Source of the DNA: Lucinisca nassula
Taxonomy: Eukaryota; Mollusca; Bivalvia; Lucinida; Lucinidae
Length of the DNA stretch: 64,000 bases
Direction of reading: 5' to 3'
NCBI GenBank assembly: GCA_963580285.1
Contig: OY757026.1
Location: forward strand, 50,319,143-50,383,142
This document shows positions 11,376-23,008 of this stretch, piece by piece. Position 1 is the stretch's first letter; each line of letters starts with the position of its first letter. A model generated the notes under the pieces. The model did not search any database and was not told the DNA's origin. It worked only from the letters and a program-made list of their open reading frames with translations. The translations under genes and the position numbers were made by a program.

Positions 11376-11956
11376 TGCTAACATCGATTTTCAAAAAAAA
11401 ATCCAAATTTTTCTGATAAACAAATTCTGGTATTTTTGCACAAATCAGACATAACGTAAAGAGTCTTTGACAATCAGATATGAGCCTCGTCACGAGAAAC
11501 AATAATTACTATCATTTGTAGGAAAGTAACTGAGTAACTGTCCTTTTGGCTTTCCGCTTGAGATGTCGTTTCATCTCAATGTCGGGTAAAAAAAAAAACA
11601 CCACAAAACTGGAAGCAACGTCTGCAAAATGATCTATACAGTGTTGAATCGGATGTGAAACCTCAATCATTCATTCATTAATTCACTTATCCATCTCTGT
11701 ATATTCAACCATCCATTCATCTACGAACGCACAACTCTATTCATTTATTCATTCATTTATTCATTCAACAGTCTGTCCATTTACACATCCACTCCATTTG
11801 CCAATCCCTTAAAAATATAACTGCGGCAAAACGACCCATGGGTGGAACAACTCGCGGGCGAAATGACTCACCCGATAAGGGCGAAACGACCCACCCCCGA
11901 AAATCAGGGTGAAATGACCCGGCGAAACACCCACGGGCAAAACGACCCGGCTTCAT

Positions 11957-12413
11957 TGAGAGTAGCACCTCCCCAAGAGGTGATTACTCACCTGAGGTTA
12001 AGCAATTGACAATCATCGGACTGAGAATAGCACTTCCCAAACAGTGACTACTCACCCGAGTATAAGCAAATGACAATCCACTGATTCGGATAGTACCTCC
12101 CCAACAGGTGATTACTCCCCCGACTATAAGCAAATGACAATCCACTGATTGAAATTGCACCTCCCCAACAGGTGATTACTCACCTGAGTGTAAGCAAATG
12201 ACAATCTACTGATTGAGAATAGCACCACTACAACAGTTGAGTATATACTCATCTGAGTATAAGCAAACGACAGTCAGCATCTCTGCAACAGGTGATTTTC
12301 ATCTGAGTATATACTGGAGAATAACACCTCCCCAAACCTTATGACTCACCTGACTATTAGCAAATATCAATCCACTGACTGAGAATAACACGTCCCAAAC
12401 AGTGATTACTCAC
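11957..12413 (-). repeat. 65-bp exon-k-derived minisatellite, block 2
   Basis: About seven copies of the same unit as 8206-9757, running directly into the genuine exon k donor at 12413/12414. The foldback element splits what was one array. Confidence 0.9.
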
Positions 12414-12545
12414 CTGAGTATAAGCAAATGACAATCCACTGATTGAGAATAGCACCTCCCCAACGGTGATAAGAACATATTGTGGTATCATCCAAGCCAT
12501 GGATAAGGTGTTCATTGGGACATCAGTATACAACTCATATTTGAA
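12414..12545 (-). CDS. SLC15-like exon k: TM10
   Basis: The acceptor CTGTCCTTTCAG precedes TTCAAATATGAG, and the exon ends TATACTCAG before gtgagtaatc. It has 44 codons in phase 0: FKYELYTDVPMNTLSMAWMI then PQYVLITVGEVLFSISGLSF and AYTQ. It corresponds to the diagnostic SLC15 block (N..NMA.QIPQYF..T.GEV.FS.TGLEFSYSQ) that starts the helix after the extracellular domain. Its 3' end is the source of the adjoining minisatellite. Confidence 0.93.
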
Positions 12546-12777
12546 CTGAAAGGACAGAAAAAATATCATAAGAATATTTAAGTAAATAAGTCATCAGGTT
12601 AAACAACTCTGTGTAATGAAAATCTCTATATAGACAAAACTGGGGTTTACAGGGGTATACATTTTCTTTATTTCTGCTCAAAAACATAGGTTGTTGGAGC
12701 TCGTTAGAACCACCTCATCAAGGCAGTTCTGACAAGCTCCAACAATCTATGTTAGTAGCAGAAATAAGAAAAGCAGT

Positions 12778-13005
12778 GACTGGCCTCAGTGACCTAGTGG
12801 GTTTGAGCGCTGACTCTTTATCATTAGGTCTCTCACCACTGTGGTTCGGGCCTCGCTTGGGTTACAGGTGAGATGCCAAGTTCTGCAATAGAAGGTCAGG
12901 TTGTTTTTCTCCGGGTAATCCAGTTTTTGCCCACCTCTGATTAATGATCAGCTCGAAATAAATGAAATAAGCTTGAAAGGGCCATAACACCCCCGCCCCC
13001 CAAAA
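12778..13005 (+). repeat. tRNA-derived SINE family B
   Basis: A tRNA-like head (GGCCTCAGTGACCTAGTGGG..GAGCGCTGACTC..GGTTCGGGCC) is followed by GTGAGATGCCAAGTTCTGCAATAG and ..CACCTCTGATTAATGATCAGCTCG. Relatives: 36200-36400 (+, split by the hAT-like element) and 36715-36857 (-). The box B resembles GGTTCGAGTCT. Confidence 0.75.
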
Positions 13006-13364
13006 AAAGAAAAACAAATATAATTCATCCAAAAAATGTCAAGTTTGAGACCATGAAAGAATGCACAATATCATACGGGTGTGCTGTCCTTATGTATTTA
13101 CTTAAAGTTGCCTTTGAAAGCAAAGAACCTAATACAGATAGTTATGTGAATCTTTGTTTTATTCCAGCTCTATATAACCAACCAGTACTGAAGTTTGTGT
13201 CTTTCTTTACCCCACAAGATTATACTTGAGCAGCACACCATATTAGAAGATACTAAAATTGTCAAATTTTGTCAAACTTTTAACTTTTTTTATATGTGAC
13301 ATGCTTGATCAGCTCTACAGTTCGTTTTTGTTGTTTGGAGTTTTATGGCCCAGTCAGCACTATT

Positions 13365-13500
13365 TAGATTATATCAAACCAGTTAGTTTACCAAGTCTTT
13401 CCTTAGCCAGGTCTATATACTTAAGCAGTTAACCAGTACAGTGTACAGTCTCCCCGAAGAAACTGACAACTGCCCTTCTTGAATCAGTGGAACAGAAAGA
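13365..13500 (-). repeat. SINE-like family C, fragment
   Basis: The reverse complement matches the 3' part of the copies at 43555-43800 and 39655-39880 (CACTGATTCAAGAAG..GTTAACTG..GTAAACTG..ATATAATCTAAATAGTG). Another minus copy lies at 59840-60000. Confidence 0.65.
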
Positions 13501-13639
13501 ATGATCGTAGAAAGATTTAATGACCAATCTCCATGAATACATGACCTCCTGATCACCAGTCAGACCCAGATAAGATTGAGCTACCAAGGCCAGCAGATTT
13601 GTTAAAACGTTTTGACATGGTTTGAAGTGTCTAGTAGGA

Positions 13640-14645
13640 ACAAGGTACAGTGAAATTCTGATATCAAGACCACCTGTAACAAGAAGGCAGTCAGAGGGAC
13701 AGCCAAATCCCCTGCCACACTTTGTATCAAGGCTCAACCTTGTGACCTTCACCTGTGACCTTGACCTTGAGTTGGCATGGCATATCAGCTCACTGTGGGG
13801 GTATATTCACAAAAATTTAATGAAAATCCTTCCAGGGGTAAAGGAGATATGGAACAGACACAAAATTCCAAGTTTCAAACTCGTGACCTTCACCTGTGAC
13901 CTTGGCCTTGAGTTGGCATGGTTTATTTATGGGTTCTGCACATCAGCTCACTGAGGGGGACATTTGACCATTATTTAATGAAAATCCTTTCAAGGGTAAA
14001 GGAGATATGGAACAGACACAAAATTCAAAGTTTCAACAATGTGATCTTGACCTGGTGTCGGCATGATTCATTTATGGGCTCTACACATGAGCTCACTGTG
14101 GGAGGACAATTGACCAAAGTTTAATGAAAATCCTTTGAGGGGTTTGGAGATATGGAACGGACACAAAATTCAAAGTTTTAAATTTGTGACCTTCAAATGT
14201 GACCTTGACCTTGGCACATTTCATTTATGGGTTCTGCACATCAGCTCACTGAGGGGGATAACTGACCAAAGTTTAATGAGAATCCTTGCAGGGGTAAAGG
14301 AAATTTGGAACAGACACAAAATTCAATGTTTCAAACTCTTGACCTTCAAATGTGACCTTGACCTTGAGTCGGAATGATTCATTTATAGGTTCTGCACATC
14401 AGCTCACTAAAAAGAATATTTAACCAAAGTTTAATGAAAATCCTTCCAAGGGTAAACAAGATATGGAGACACAAAATTCAAAGTTCTGCAAATCAGCCCC
14501 ATGAGACGAATCATTGGCCAAAGTTTAATGAAAATCTATCAAATTGTTCAGGATATATAAAGCAGACAAGGAAGTGTTATAGACATACGGACAGATGAAG
14601 GTGATTCCTATAATCCCTGCTCCGCTTCGTGGCGGGGGATTAATT
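13640..14645 (+). mobile_element. HINE-like element with ~150-bp tandem core, ending GTGGCGGGGGATTAATTA
   Basis: Five to six imperfect repeats spaced ~150 bp, each with GTGACCTTCACCTGTGACCTTGACC, TCTGCACATCAGCTCACTG and AAAGTTTAATGAAAATCCTT. They are followed by GACATACGGACAG and a short terminal stem (CCTGCTCCGCTTCGTGGCGGGG). Same plan as the pearl-like copies but a different sequence. Confidence 0.7.
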
Positions 14646-15105
14646 AAGACAAATTCTTTTTTAAGGTTTCAGTTATTCTTCCTGTGTGTTTCTGGCATTC
14701 AGTGTCTTCTAGAAAGTAACCACTTTTGGGACTGTCAAAATCAGGAGTACTCAGAGAAAATTATTCAGTCACGCATTTGCAATATTTGAGAAAGACTTCA
14801 GGAACAGGTGATATGCTGGGTCAGACTCTTGAAGGAGACACATTATGTAAAGCTAAGCAAGGGTTTGTAATATATTTTTCCCCCACACCCACTTACTTGC
14901 CCCCTTATTCTGTCAAATATTTATGAGATTTCACCAAAAGTTTATACATGTAATGTCATCTCCCTTTTGGACCCAAAGGGCCTGCTTGATTAGGTAAGCA
15001 TAGCTCATGTGGTTCTTGGAGTGTCTAGGTCCACTCACAAATCAGAACAACCAATCGAACATTTGTCTTGGACAAATCTGGTACATTAATTACTCAATTT
15101 CTGAC

Positions 15106-16628
15106 CATACATGTGATATCTCCCGATTTCGTCGGGATATCCCGATTTCGAACCCCATCTCCCGGTCTCCCGTCCGACGGCCCTAATCTCCCGACACGAC
15201 AATTTTCCTATAGTAGTTTTCCGCCGACCGACCAATTTAGTGTTAACCACTGTAAAATACCTATGCGGTTAACCGTCAGTGTATTTACGCTAGGCGGTAT
15301 GCAGATAAATTGCAATACACACCTGCACAAGTATAATATCGCAATATGAAAAGAACGTACCGGTAAATACAATTATTAAAATGCAACCCGCAAACAAGCC
15401 GCAAACAATGTGATAAAAAGCGAGAAATTCAATAAGGAAGAAATGTGATGTTTGCATACATTTATTACTGATCACCGATTTGCTCAAGTTGCCAACGCTA
15501 TTAAACCGTTTACACCCAAGGCGGGCCTTATTGATAAGCCGACAATTAACAATGAGACAAGGTGTGAAAACTAGTCAATCAAGATATACCAGTTATAGCT
15601 TATTTAATCCCTTTTTAATTGACACGTGTAGACCCTAAATATTATTCCCGCCAAAACAAAGCAAAGCAGACGCTGTTTTTTTTCTACGCGTCTGTAAACC
15701 ATTATTCTTTTATTAATCATAGAACTGGGTAATTACTTAGTGACATTTTCTATTTAAACCCGAGAAAAATATTTTTGCCGTTTTTAACGGAAGAAAGAAA
15801 TATGCCCCACGTGACACCAATGAAAATTCGTGCATGCTTTTTGGCCTTTGACAGGTGAACGCGCTAAATATTTTTCCCGCCAAAACAGAGCAGAGCAGAC
15901 GCTGGTATTTTCTAAGCATCTGTATGTAGTTTTTCATTTATTAATAAACATAGAACCGGTGTTTTGCAGGGTGAAATTTTCTATTCAAACCTGTTTCATT
16001 TTTAGCTTGCGAGAAAAAATATTTTTGCCGTGTTTTTAATGGATCTTTTATGAAAAAAATATGCCCCCAAGTTAAATCAATAAAAATCATGCATGCTTAT
16101 TAGTTCTGACTAAGTTCCGAGGCACGTTTTGGGGATGATAAGAGAAGGGGTGTAAGAGTATGAGTAATTTTTTGCTATGCGGGTATTCTGAACGTTGTTT
16201 TTTTCTGCCAGGTGCTAGGTGGGTATTTAACACCGATCTATTGGTCAGTGTTTGTTCTTTAATCGTTCTTCCGAGAAATTGTCTCTCTATTAAAATACAA
16301 AATGGAAGTTTGTCGTCTGCTCTTTCTTTTTCCAAGCTTTTATAACATATTTTTGCAGAAAGGAAAACAGTGTGGACCGTCATCAGAATGCTCTGCAGTC
16401 TGATCTGGGCCCACACTGTTTTCAAAAAAGATTTTTAATGCAGATGACAAAGCAGACAACAATTGTCGTGTTGGCATGTTATGGGTGAAAAAGTGCTTCA
16501 GAGGTAAATTTTAACCAAAAAATAACATCACTTTTTACCGCGGAAAAATCTCCCGATTTGGGACCCCAATCTCCCTATCTGAAAATCAAAATCTCCCTAT
16601 TTGGGTCCAAGAAAATATCACATGTATG
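15106..16628. mobile_element. Non-autonomous DNA transposon with 8-bp TSD (TTTCTGAC)
   Basis: Inverted ends CATACATGTGATAT (left, 15106) and ATATCACATGTATG (right, ending 16628) are flanked on both sides by the identical octamer TTTCTGAC (15098-15105 and 16629-16636). The ends also share ATCTCCC(G/T)ATTT..GGGACCC blocks. The interior has a ~235-bp imperfect duplication (15640-15850 and 15865-16110, both with CCCGCCAAAACA..GCAGACGCTG and GAGAAAAATATTTTTGCCG). No ORF resembles a transposase. An 8-bp TSD is typical of hAT and P; the ends do not look like canonical hAT termini. Confidence 0.85.
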
Positions 16629-16946
16629 TTTCTGACACGCGGATCAAATGTGGTAACATCAAAGAAACCAATCTGGACTAATCTAATTTTCACCTACTTA
16701 CACAATGGACTGATCCAACCCCTGCTTGAAGTGATTTTCAATACAGGCTTGGATTATCTGTTGATATAAGGTCTGTCTGCTTGGTTAATATTCCATATTT
16801 CTGATTTGAAGCACAGCATGAATGACTCATAGATAAATTTTAGATGTCATATTGAAGCTAAAATCGATCTTGCTCACAAAAAAGTCTGTCTCAGACTGAC
16901 GTATCCGCATTTTCTCGAGCTCTGGATGGATGGAAGGATGACTTAC

Positions 16947-17061
16947 TTTGCCATTTTCTCGATAGATATATGCAGTATAAATTCCTCCCATTCCCAGGGA
17001 GAGTTTGATCCCTGTGTTTGTCATATTAGAGCTGATGTCATCTAGTACATATACATCATAT
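16947..17061 (-). CDS. SLC15-like exon j: end of the extracellular domain
   Basis: The acceptor CACTGTGTTTTCAG precedes ATATGATGTATATG and the exon ends AATGGCAAA before gtaagtc. One base completes a codon from exon i, then 38 codons follow: YDVYVLDDISSNMTNTGIKL, SLGMGGIYTAYIYRENGK. The GxGGIYTxxI strand is comparable to the FGSAYTYIV strand that closes the PepT extracellular domain just before TM10. Confidence 0.88.
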
Positions 17062-17168
17062 CTGAAAACACAGTGAAACAAAGGAATAGAAAATTTGCCC
17101 AATGTTCCACAGTCCAGTTGTTCAAAGCGCTATCAACTTAATGAACTTGTTAGGTTTCAAAATGTTAA

Positions 17169-17396
17169 TTAACCCTTTTTCTACCAAATGGAATCTTCCT
17201 CTTTATATATACCAGGAGTCCATTCCAAAATTTAGGGGTGTCAGGTTGTGTTTTCTTCAAAATTTCCCTGGGAAATGACTTAACTTTTCACAAACAGTGT
17301 AGGCCCTGATCAGACGCACATTCTGCGGCATCTGATCTGGGCCTGCACTGTTTGCCAGGGTACCCATTTTGGGGTTTCTGGTACCAAATGGGTTAA
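17169..17396. mobile_element. piggyBac-like MITE (TTAA, CCCNTTTTG ends) with hairpin
   Basis: It is bounded by TTAA (17169-17172 and 17393-17396). The ends TTAACCCTTTTTCTACCAAA and GGTACCAAATGGGTTAA are inverted. The centre is an AAACAGTGTAGGCCCTGATC hairpin. TTAA targets with CCC-starting ends are typical of piggyBac-mobilised MITEs (inference). Confidence 0.75.
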
Positions 17397-17774
17397 CAAG
17401 CTCTTTAGGCATCAAAATGTTAATGGTTTTAGCAAGAACAATAATATAATACAGTGGTATTTTTTGGCTGAAAAAATGTGAGTAGCTTTTGCATTTGCAA
17501 AAGCTATTCACATTTTTTCAACAAAAATATCCATTAATATGTCATATTAATTGATCAAAGTTTTAACAATGCATTAACTAAAGATGTCATGCTTTGTGGA
17601 ACTGGGCCCAGACAACGGTTTCTACAAACAGAAACAGGCAAGTATAGATTTTTTTTTAAACTAATTTGCAATGTTCTTTAAATGTAAAGTGAGTGTTCTA
17701 AGATCTTGTAAAGTTTAAAAGCCTCTGTTGGTCCTTTATTTCAAACAATGCATTTGTTAGCCTGAGTAATTCCT

Positions 17775-17948
17775 TTTTTTCCCTCATATTTGGCAACTGC
17801 ATACAGCCTATTCTGAACTTTTTCCCTCATATTTGGTAACTGCATACAGCCTATTCTGAACTTTTTCCCTCATATTTGGCAACTGCATACAGCCTATTCT
17901 GAACTTTTTCCCTCATATTTGGCAACTGCATACAGCCTATTCTGAACT
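17775..17948 (+). repeat. 43-bp tandem repeat, 4 copies
   Basis: Four near-identical copies of a 43-bp unit beginning TTTTTCCCTCATATTTGGCA and ending CAGCCTATTCTGAAC. Confidence 0.92.
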
Positions 17949-18244
17949 ACCGTAATGATCCGAAGGTTTGGGACAGATAGGACTTCTTCAGAAGCCATCT
18001 GATCTGGATCTACACTGATTGCAAAGGTAGGGTTTGTAGTTGAGGCATCATCATGTTAACAAGTCTGTGTAATGAACACCCTCTAAACCCCACCTTATAC
18101 AGAGAAAACTGGGGTTTACAGGGGTGTACATAATTTTTCTTATTTCTGCTCCAAGACATAGGTTGTGCGGTTCAACCTCGATGAGGCTGTTCTAACGAGC
18201 ACCCACAACCTATGTTTGTAGTGTAAATGAGAAAAATATAACAA

Positions 18245-18682
18245 AGGACGGGTCTCCCTAAGGGGGTTTTTTGGCCTCCTAACGATTTTGTTTATTTCTG
18301 GCTTCTAGAAAAAAAAAGAACTTTATTGTTAAAAAATCTCAAAAATGACCCAAGGTTCCTTAAACCATATTTTTTACCCAAAAAGTGAATTTTGGTGAAT
18401 AAACCTGTGACAAAACATAGAGTTAGACCTTCCCCTGTCATTTTATATAATAACGTGTCATGTATGGTACTATTTTTCTGCCTTTAAATGAGACACAAAA
18501 TACATGTAAAAACTGTGTGGAGTTACCCCACCCACTTTAAAGAGCCTGTAACTCAGAAAAAACTGCTTAAATACCAAAACCACATATGTTCCAAATAATT
18601 AGGCGTATGTATGGTAACAATAAGCCAGAAATAAACAAAATCGTTAGGAGGCCAAAAAACCCCCTTAGGGAAACCCGTCCTT
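18245..18682. mobile_element. MITE with ~57-bp TIRs nested in a family G MITE
   Basis: GACGGGTCTCCCTAAGGGGG at 18245 is inverted as CCCCCTTAGGGAAACCCGTC ending 18682, and the match extends through CCTCCTAACGATTTTGTTTA to about 57 bp on each arm. It interrupts a G-type MITE: the flanks ATATAACAAAGGA and CCTTTTCATCAGAAA match the uninterrupted AAATATAAAGGACTTTCATC at 44043. Confidence 0.85.
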
Positions 18683-18825
18683 TTCATCAGAAAAGAAACC
18701 ATTTTGGAGATATGAAAAAATGCACTATGCCACACAAATGTTATGGTAATGGTACTTTCCAAGCAGCAAACACAAAGGTGCTGATCAGACTGTGCAGATG
18801 TGCATGCTGATCTGTGTTTTATAAT

Positions 18826-19161
18826 TACAGTAGAACTTTGATGGCTCGAACACCGATGACTCGTTTACCATGGCTGTGTCGAACCCGTTCTTGAGCCCCT
18901 AGCAAAATCCTCTACATAAGAAAAAGTGGGAGATAATTAAGGAGATTCTTGTCTTTTATCTTGCAAATGTATGCTGTGTGTACTCGATGAGGCGATTCTA
19001 ATGAGTACACACAGCATACATTTTCATTATAGAACACCAAAAAGATGTCTAAAAGTATCTTGTTATGCCTCCTGACAGTTAGCTCAGTGGCTCGAACTAC
19101 CCCTGTCTCGAACAGATTTTGGAGGTCCCAAAGGTGTTCGAGCCATTGAAGTTCGACTGTA
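18826..19161 (+). mobile_element. Tc1/mariner-like MITE family F, copy 2
   Basis: Complete copy between TA dinucleotides, with CAGTAGAACTTTGATGGCTC / CATTGAAGTTCGACTG ends and a central ACTCGATGAGGCGATTCTAATGAG hairpin. Confidence 0.85.
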
Positions 19162-19229
19162 GTTGTTTTCACATGGCAAAATCATGTTTTCACATAACAA
19201 GTTCCACTTAAAGTTACAGTTACAAAGAT

Positions 19230-19545
19230 TAGCAAGAGTCCTGTTTGAGACAGGGATAGTTCGAGCCACTGAGGTTACTGTCAGGAGTTAAACGAGATAC
19301 TTTTAGACATCTTTTCGGTGTTCTATAATGCATACGTATGCTGTGTGTATTCATTAGAATCACCTCATCGAGGCGATTCTATTGAGTACAGACAGCATAC
19401 ATTTGCAAGATAAAAGACTAAAATCTCCTTAATTATCCCCCACTTTTTCTTATGTATAGAGGATTTCGCTTGGGGCTCAAGAATGGGTTCGACACATCCA
19501 TGGTAAACTAGCCTTCCATGTTCGAGCCATCGAAGTTCTACTGTA
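19230..19545 (-). mobile_element. MITE family F, copy 3 (one end truncated)
   Basis: Contains the hairpin TTAGAATCACCTCATCGAGG and a complete right end GAGCCATCGAAGTTCTACTG-TA. The left end stops inside TGTTTGAGACAGGGATAG, so it is truncated. Confidence 0.8.
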
Positions 19546-19560
19546 TATGGAAGTTCTTAC

Positions 19561-19716
19561 ATGGATGGCTCGAGCTCAAGAAACTTGGTGGCTGTGTATT
19601 GCGTAACATTTATGTTTGTTCCAACATCTTCTTTGATAAGGCCTGAATACTTCTCAGTGATCAAAATGAAGTTGTTTCTCAGATCCAAACTATCCAGGTC
19701 TTCTGATGTGTAGATG
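19561..19716 (-). CDS. SLC15-like exon i: extracellular domain
   Basis: The acceptor TTTTATTTTCTAG precedes CATCTACACATC, and the exon ends GAGCCATCCAT before gtaagaac. One base completes Ser, 51 codons follow (IYTSEDLDSLDLRNNFILIT, EKYSGLIKEDVGTNINVTQY, TATKFLELEPS), and two bases carry over. The extracellular domain of SLC15 proteins is poorly conserved, so the call rests on position, perfect phase and splice signals. NVT is a possible glycosylation site. Exon end and donor lie 16 bp from the MITE copy that ends at 19545. Confidence 0.8.
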
Positions 19717-20260
19717 CTAGAAAATAAAATTTTCAACATTTCAGACATAAAATGGGAAAATGGCAAAGATTTAGGGATTATTTTCTACATTCCATACATA
19801 AAAGTACTCTGTAGTTGCCATATGTATTCAACCAAAAGGTCTGAGCAAACAGTGTAGACCCAGATGCGGCATCCCATCAAGCTCTACACTGCTTGCCAAT
19901 CATCCAGCTATTTGTAGACACAGCATTGGGTAGTAAATTGTACTTGTTCAGCTTTTAGAGCAAATATGGTATAGAGCTGTGGTGTCCAAATTCTTAGGGT
20001 AACAAACTAAAAACTGAACAGACTAGCTAGACTGTAGTTTCAGCCAATTAGGCTTCATCAGTGACCCTCAAATATTTACTAAATTCCAAAATGGAATCAA
20101 TGATCCCAAAGGACAAGAAAATATAAACTACACTATGATGTAGGGCAGGGAGACATTTTACGGCTGCCACACATTCCCAAACACCAGGTGTAATGATGTT
20201 GAATATGTTCAATAAAAGGGTTATCCTTTGGGAGCAAGGACTACACCACAGAACTGATTA

Positions 20261-22357
20261 AACAAGAGGGTCCAATGGCCCTATATCGCTCACCTGTGTA
20301 GCAGAAAATCATTAGTGTAGGAGACCACTTGACATTGCTACATACTAAATATCTAAGCTCAGGCAAAGCAGTGCAAGTCGGTGCATCCATGCTTATAAAC
20401 CCTATTGGTTTCATTGGGCGACAGGGCTTGAGATCTCATTTCATCTCAATGTCGGGTAAAAGTCCCACAAAATTGGAAGCATCGTCTCCAAAATGACCTA
20501 TTCAGTGTTGATGAGGACGTAAAACCTCAAATCAAACAAAATCTGGGCCTTATGGTTTTGGAGAAGAAGATTTTTGAAGGTTTTTCCAGTATAAGTCTAT
20601 AGGAGCTAATAAGCCCTGGGGCGTGGCCAATTTTGACCCAAAGGGCATGGTAGGCAGGATTTATGTAAGTGACCATTTTATGTTGCTATATACTAAATAT
20701 CTAAGGTCTATACTTCATGATTTCAAAGATGTTTGAAGCTTTTTTCCATTATAAGTTTATTGGAGTTAAGAGGCCACATGATTTGGCCAATTGTGACCCC
20801 ATGGGCATGATTGGCAGGATTCGTGTATGTGACCACTCGACATTGCTTAAGCTCTGGGCCTTATGGTTTCTTTTTTTTCCATTTTTTTCCATTTTAAGCT
20901 TTTAGTTTTATTTTTCCATTTTAAGACTATGGTAGCTAATGGCCCCCATGGGCGTGGCCAATTTTGGCCCAAGGGGCATGGTTGGCAGGATTTCTTAAGA
21001 TGACCATTTCATGTTGCTATATACTAAATATCTAAGCTCTGGGACTTAGGGTTGTAGAGGAGAAGATTTTTGAAGTGTTTTTTTTTTTTTTTTTTTCATT
21101 GTAAGTCTATGGGAGCTAATGGGCTCATGGGCATGGCCAATTTTGATCCCAGGAGTATGGTTGGCAGGATTTATGTAGGTGACCCCTTGATGTTGCTACA
21201 TGCTATATATTTAAGCTCTGGGCCCTGTGGTTTCAAAAGAAGATTTTTGAAGTTTTTCGCATTGTAAGTCTATGGGAGCTAAAGAGCCCTGGGGTGAGGC
21301 CAATTTGGATCCCAGGGGCATAATTGGCAGGATTTATGTAGGTGATCACTTGACGTTGCTACATACTAAATATTTAAGATCTTGGCTTCATGGTTTCAGA
21401 GAAGATTTTTGAAGTTTTTTTCCATTATAAGTCAATTGGAGCTGATGAGCTCGGGTGTGGCCAATTTTGACCCCAGGGGCAGGGTTTGCATGATTTGTGT
21501 AGATGACTATTTTATGTTGCTGGATATTAAATATCTAAGCTCTGTGCTTCATAGTATCAGAGAAGAAGATTTTTGAAGCTTTTTCCATTGTAAGTCTATG
21601 GGAGCAAATGAGCCCTGGGGTGTGGCCGATTTGGACCCCAGGGGCATGATTGGCAGGATTTATGTAGGTGACCACTTGTCATTGCTACATGCTAAATATT
21701 TAAGCTCTGGTCCCTGTGGTTTCGGAGAAGATTTTAGAAGTTTTTCTCCCGTATAAGTCTATAGGAGCTGAAGAGCTCTGGGGCGTGGCCAATTTTGGCC
21801 CCAGGGGTATGGTTAGCAGGATTTATGTAGGTGACTATTTTATGTAGGTACATACTGAATATCTAAGCAGTATGCTTCATGATTTCAGAGAAGAAGATTT
21901 TTTAAGTTTTTTTTTTCCATTATGGGAGCTAAGGGACCCCAGGGTGTGGCCAATCTGGACCCCAGGGGCATGACTGGCAGGATTTATGTAGGTGACTACC
22001 TGAGGTTGCTGCAAGCTAAATATCTAAGCTCTGGGTCCTGTGGTTTCAGATAAGAAGATTTTTAAAATTTTTCCCATGGTAAGTCCAAGGGAGCTATATG
22101 TTGCCATGGCAACCAGAATTCCAATCCCATCAGCCCAAAAACCTTATACAGCCTTTCCCCCTACCTGATGATGCTTCTCATGAAATTTGATCAAAATTGG
22201 CCTGGGGAATTAGAATTATACAATTATACTTATTTGAAATTGTTTACAGACGCACGCCCTCACGGACGCACCCACGACAGACGAAATGTGATCACAAAAG
22301 CTCACCTTGACAGGTGAGTCAAAAGCTCACCTTGTCACTTCATGACAGGTGAGCTAA
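20261..22357 (+). mobile_element. Pearl/HINE-like element 2
   Basis: It starts AACAAGAGGGTCCAATGGCC..TCGCTCACCT, has a degraded ~166-bp tandem core of about nine units (20540-22085), the TGTTGCCATGGCAACCAGAA tail, an ACGGACGCACC-type microsatellite and a terminal AGCTCACCT..AGGTGAGCT hairpin at 22324-22354. A family D repeat (20370-20537, minus) is inserted near its start. It is more diverged between units than the array at 1-3290. Confidence 0.8.
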
Positions 22358-22711
22358 AAATAGTGTACAATTTTTTCTTTTATATAGTAAAACTGGGGTT
22401 TACACGGGTACACATTATTTTTCTTATTTCTGCACGAAACATAGATTGTGGTGATCGTTAGAACCGCCTCACTGAGGTGGTTCCAACAACAGCGAGGCGT
22501 TTCCAACAAATTAAAATCTAGATTGTGGGAACTCGTTACAACCGCCTTTCCAACGAGTATGCACAATCTATGTTTTGAGCAGAAACATGACAAATATCTG
22601 AATTTTTTGTCTGAAAAATGGTAAAATTTTCAATATATGTCAACAGGAGTTTTTTTTTTTTGTAATGTTGTGCAGTTCATAATTAACCCTCTCTGATAAA
22701 ACTATACCAAC

Positions 22712-22758
22712 CTTAGTAAAGCTTGTCCCTTCTTTGCTTTTTTCCTCACATCATCAAA
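22712..22758 (-). CDS. SLC15-like exon h: small extracellular-domain exon
   Basis: Minus strand: acceptor TTCATTTTCAG, then TTTGATGATGTGAGG..GCTTTACTAAG before gttggt. 15 codons (FDDVRKKAKKGQALL) plus two bases that complete Ser with exon i. The call rests on splice signals and on the phase fit between exons g and i; sequence similarity alone would not support it. Confidence 0.72.
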
Positions 22759-23008
22759 CTGAAAATGAAATATAAACAGAAATTACAGTCTGACTCCAAC
22801 ACTATTAGGACTACAGAACTTTGTACAAAAAACAGCGTGTAAATGTTTTTCAGCTTTAAAAGTTTGCCCTATACAAGCATTTTTTTGCTGAGTGATGAGG
22901 ACCAAAGAATGTAAACATAAGAAGAAAATTTAATTTTTCTGCTGTTCAAGAAAGTATGAATGACAGCTGGTCCCTAGCAAAGTTTACATGAACCCCTTCG
23001 GGTTCATT

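Larger units (their letters stand above)
9765..11950. mobile_element. Foldback-like element with minisatellite inverted ends
   Basis: The left arm 9765-9897 is a ~17-bp minisatellite, GGGTCGTTTCGCCC(T/G). The right arm 11824-11950 is the same minisatellite inverted, GGGCGAAACGACCC. The outer flanks are GATTGAGAA (left) and CATTGAGAG (right), both within the 65-bp minisatellite, which looks like a 7-bp duplication of ATTGAGA. Long inverted ends made of short subrepeats are typical of foldback elements. The interior holds a HINE-like element (10370-10775), a G-type MITE fragment and pieces of families L and D. I see no transposase. Confidence 0.7.
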
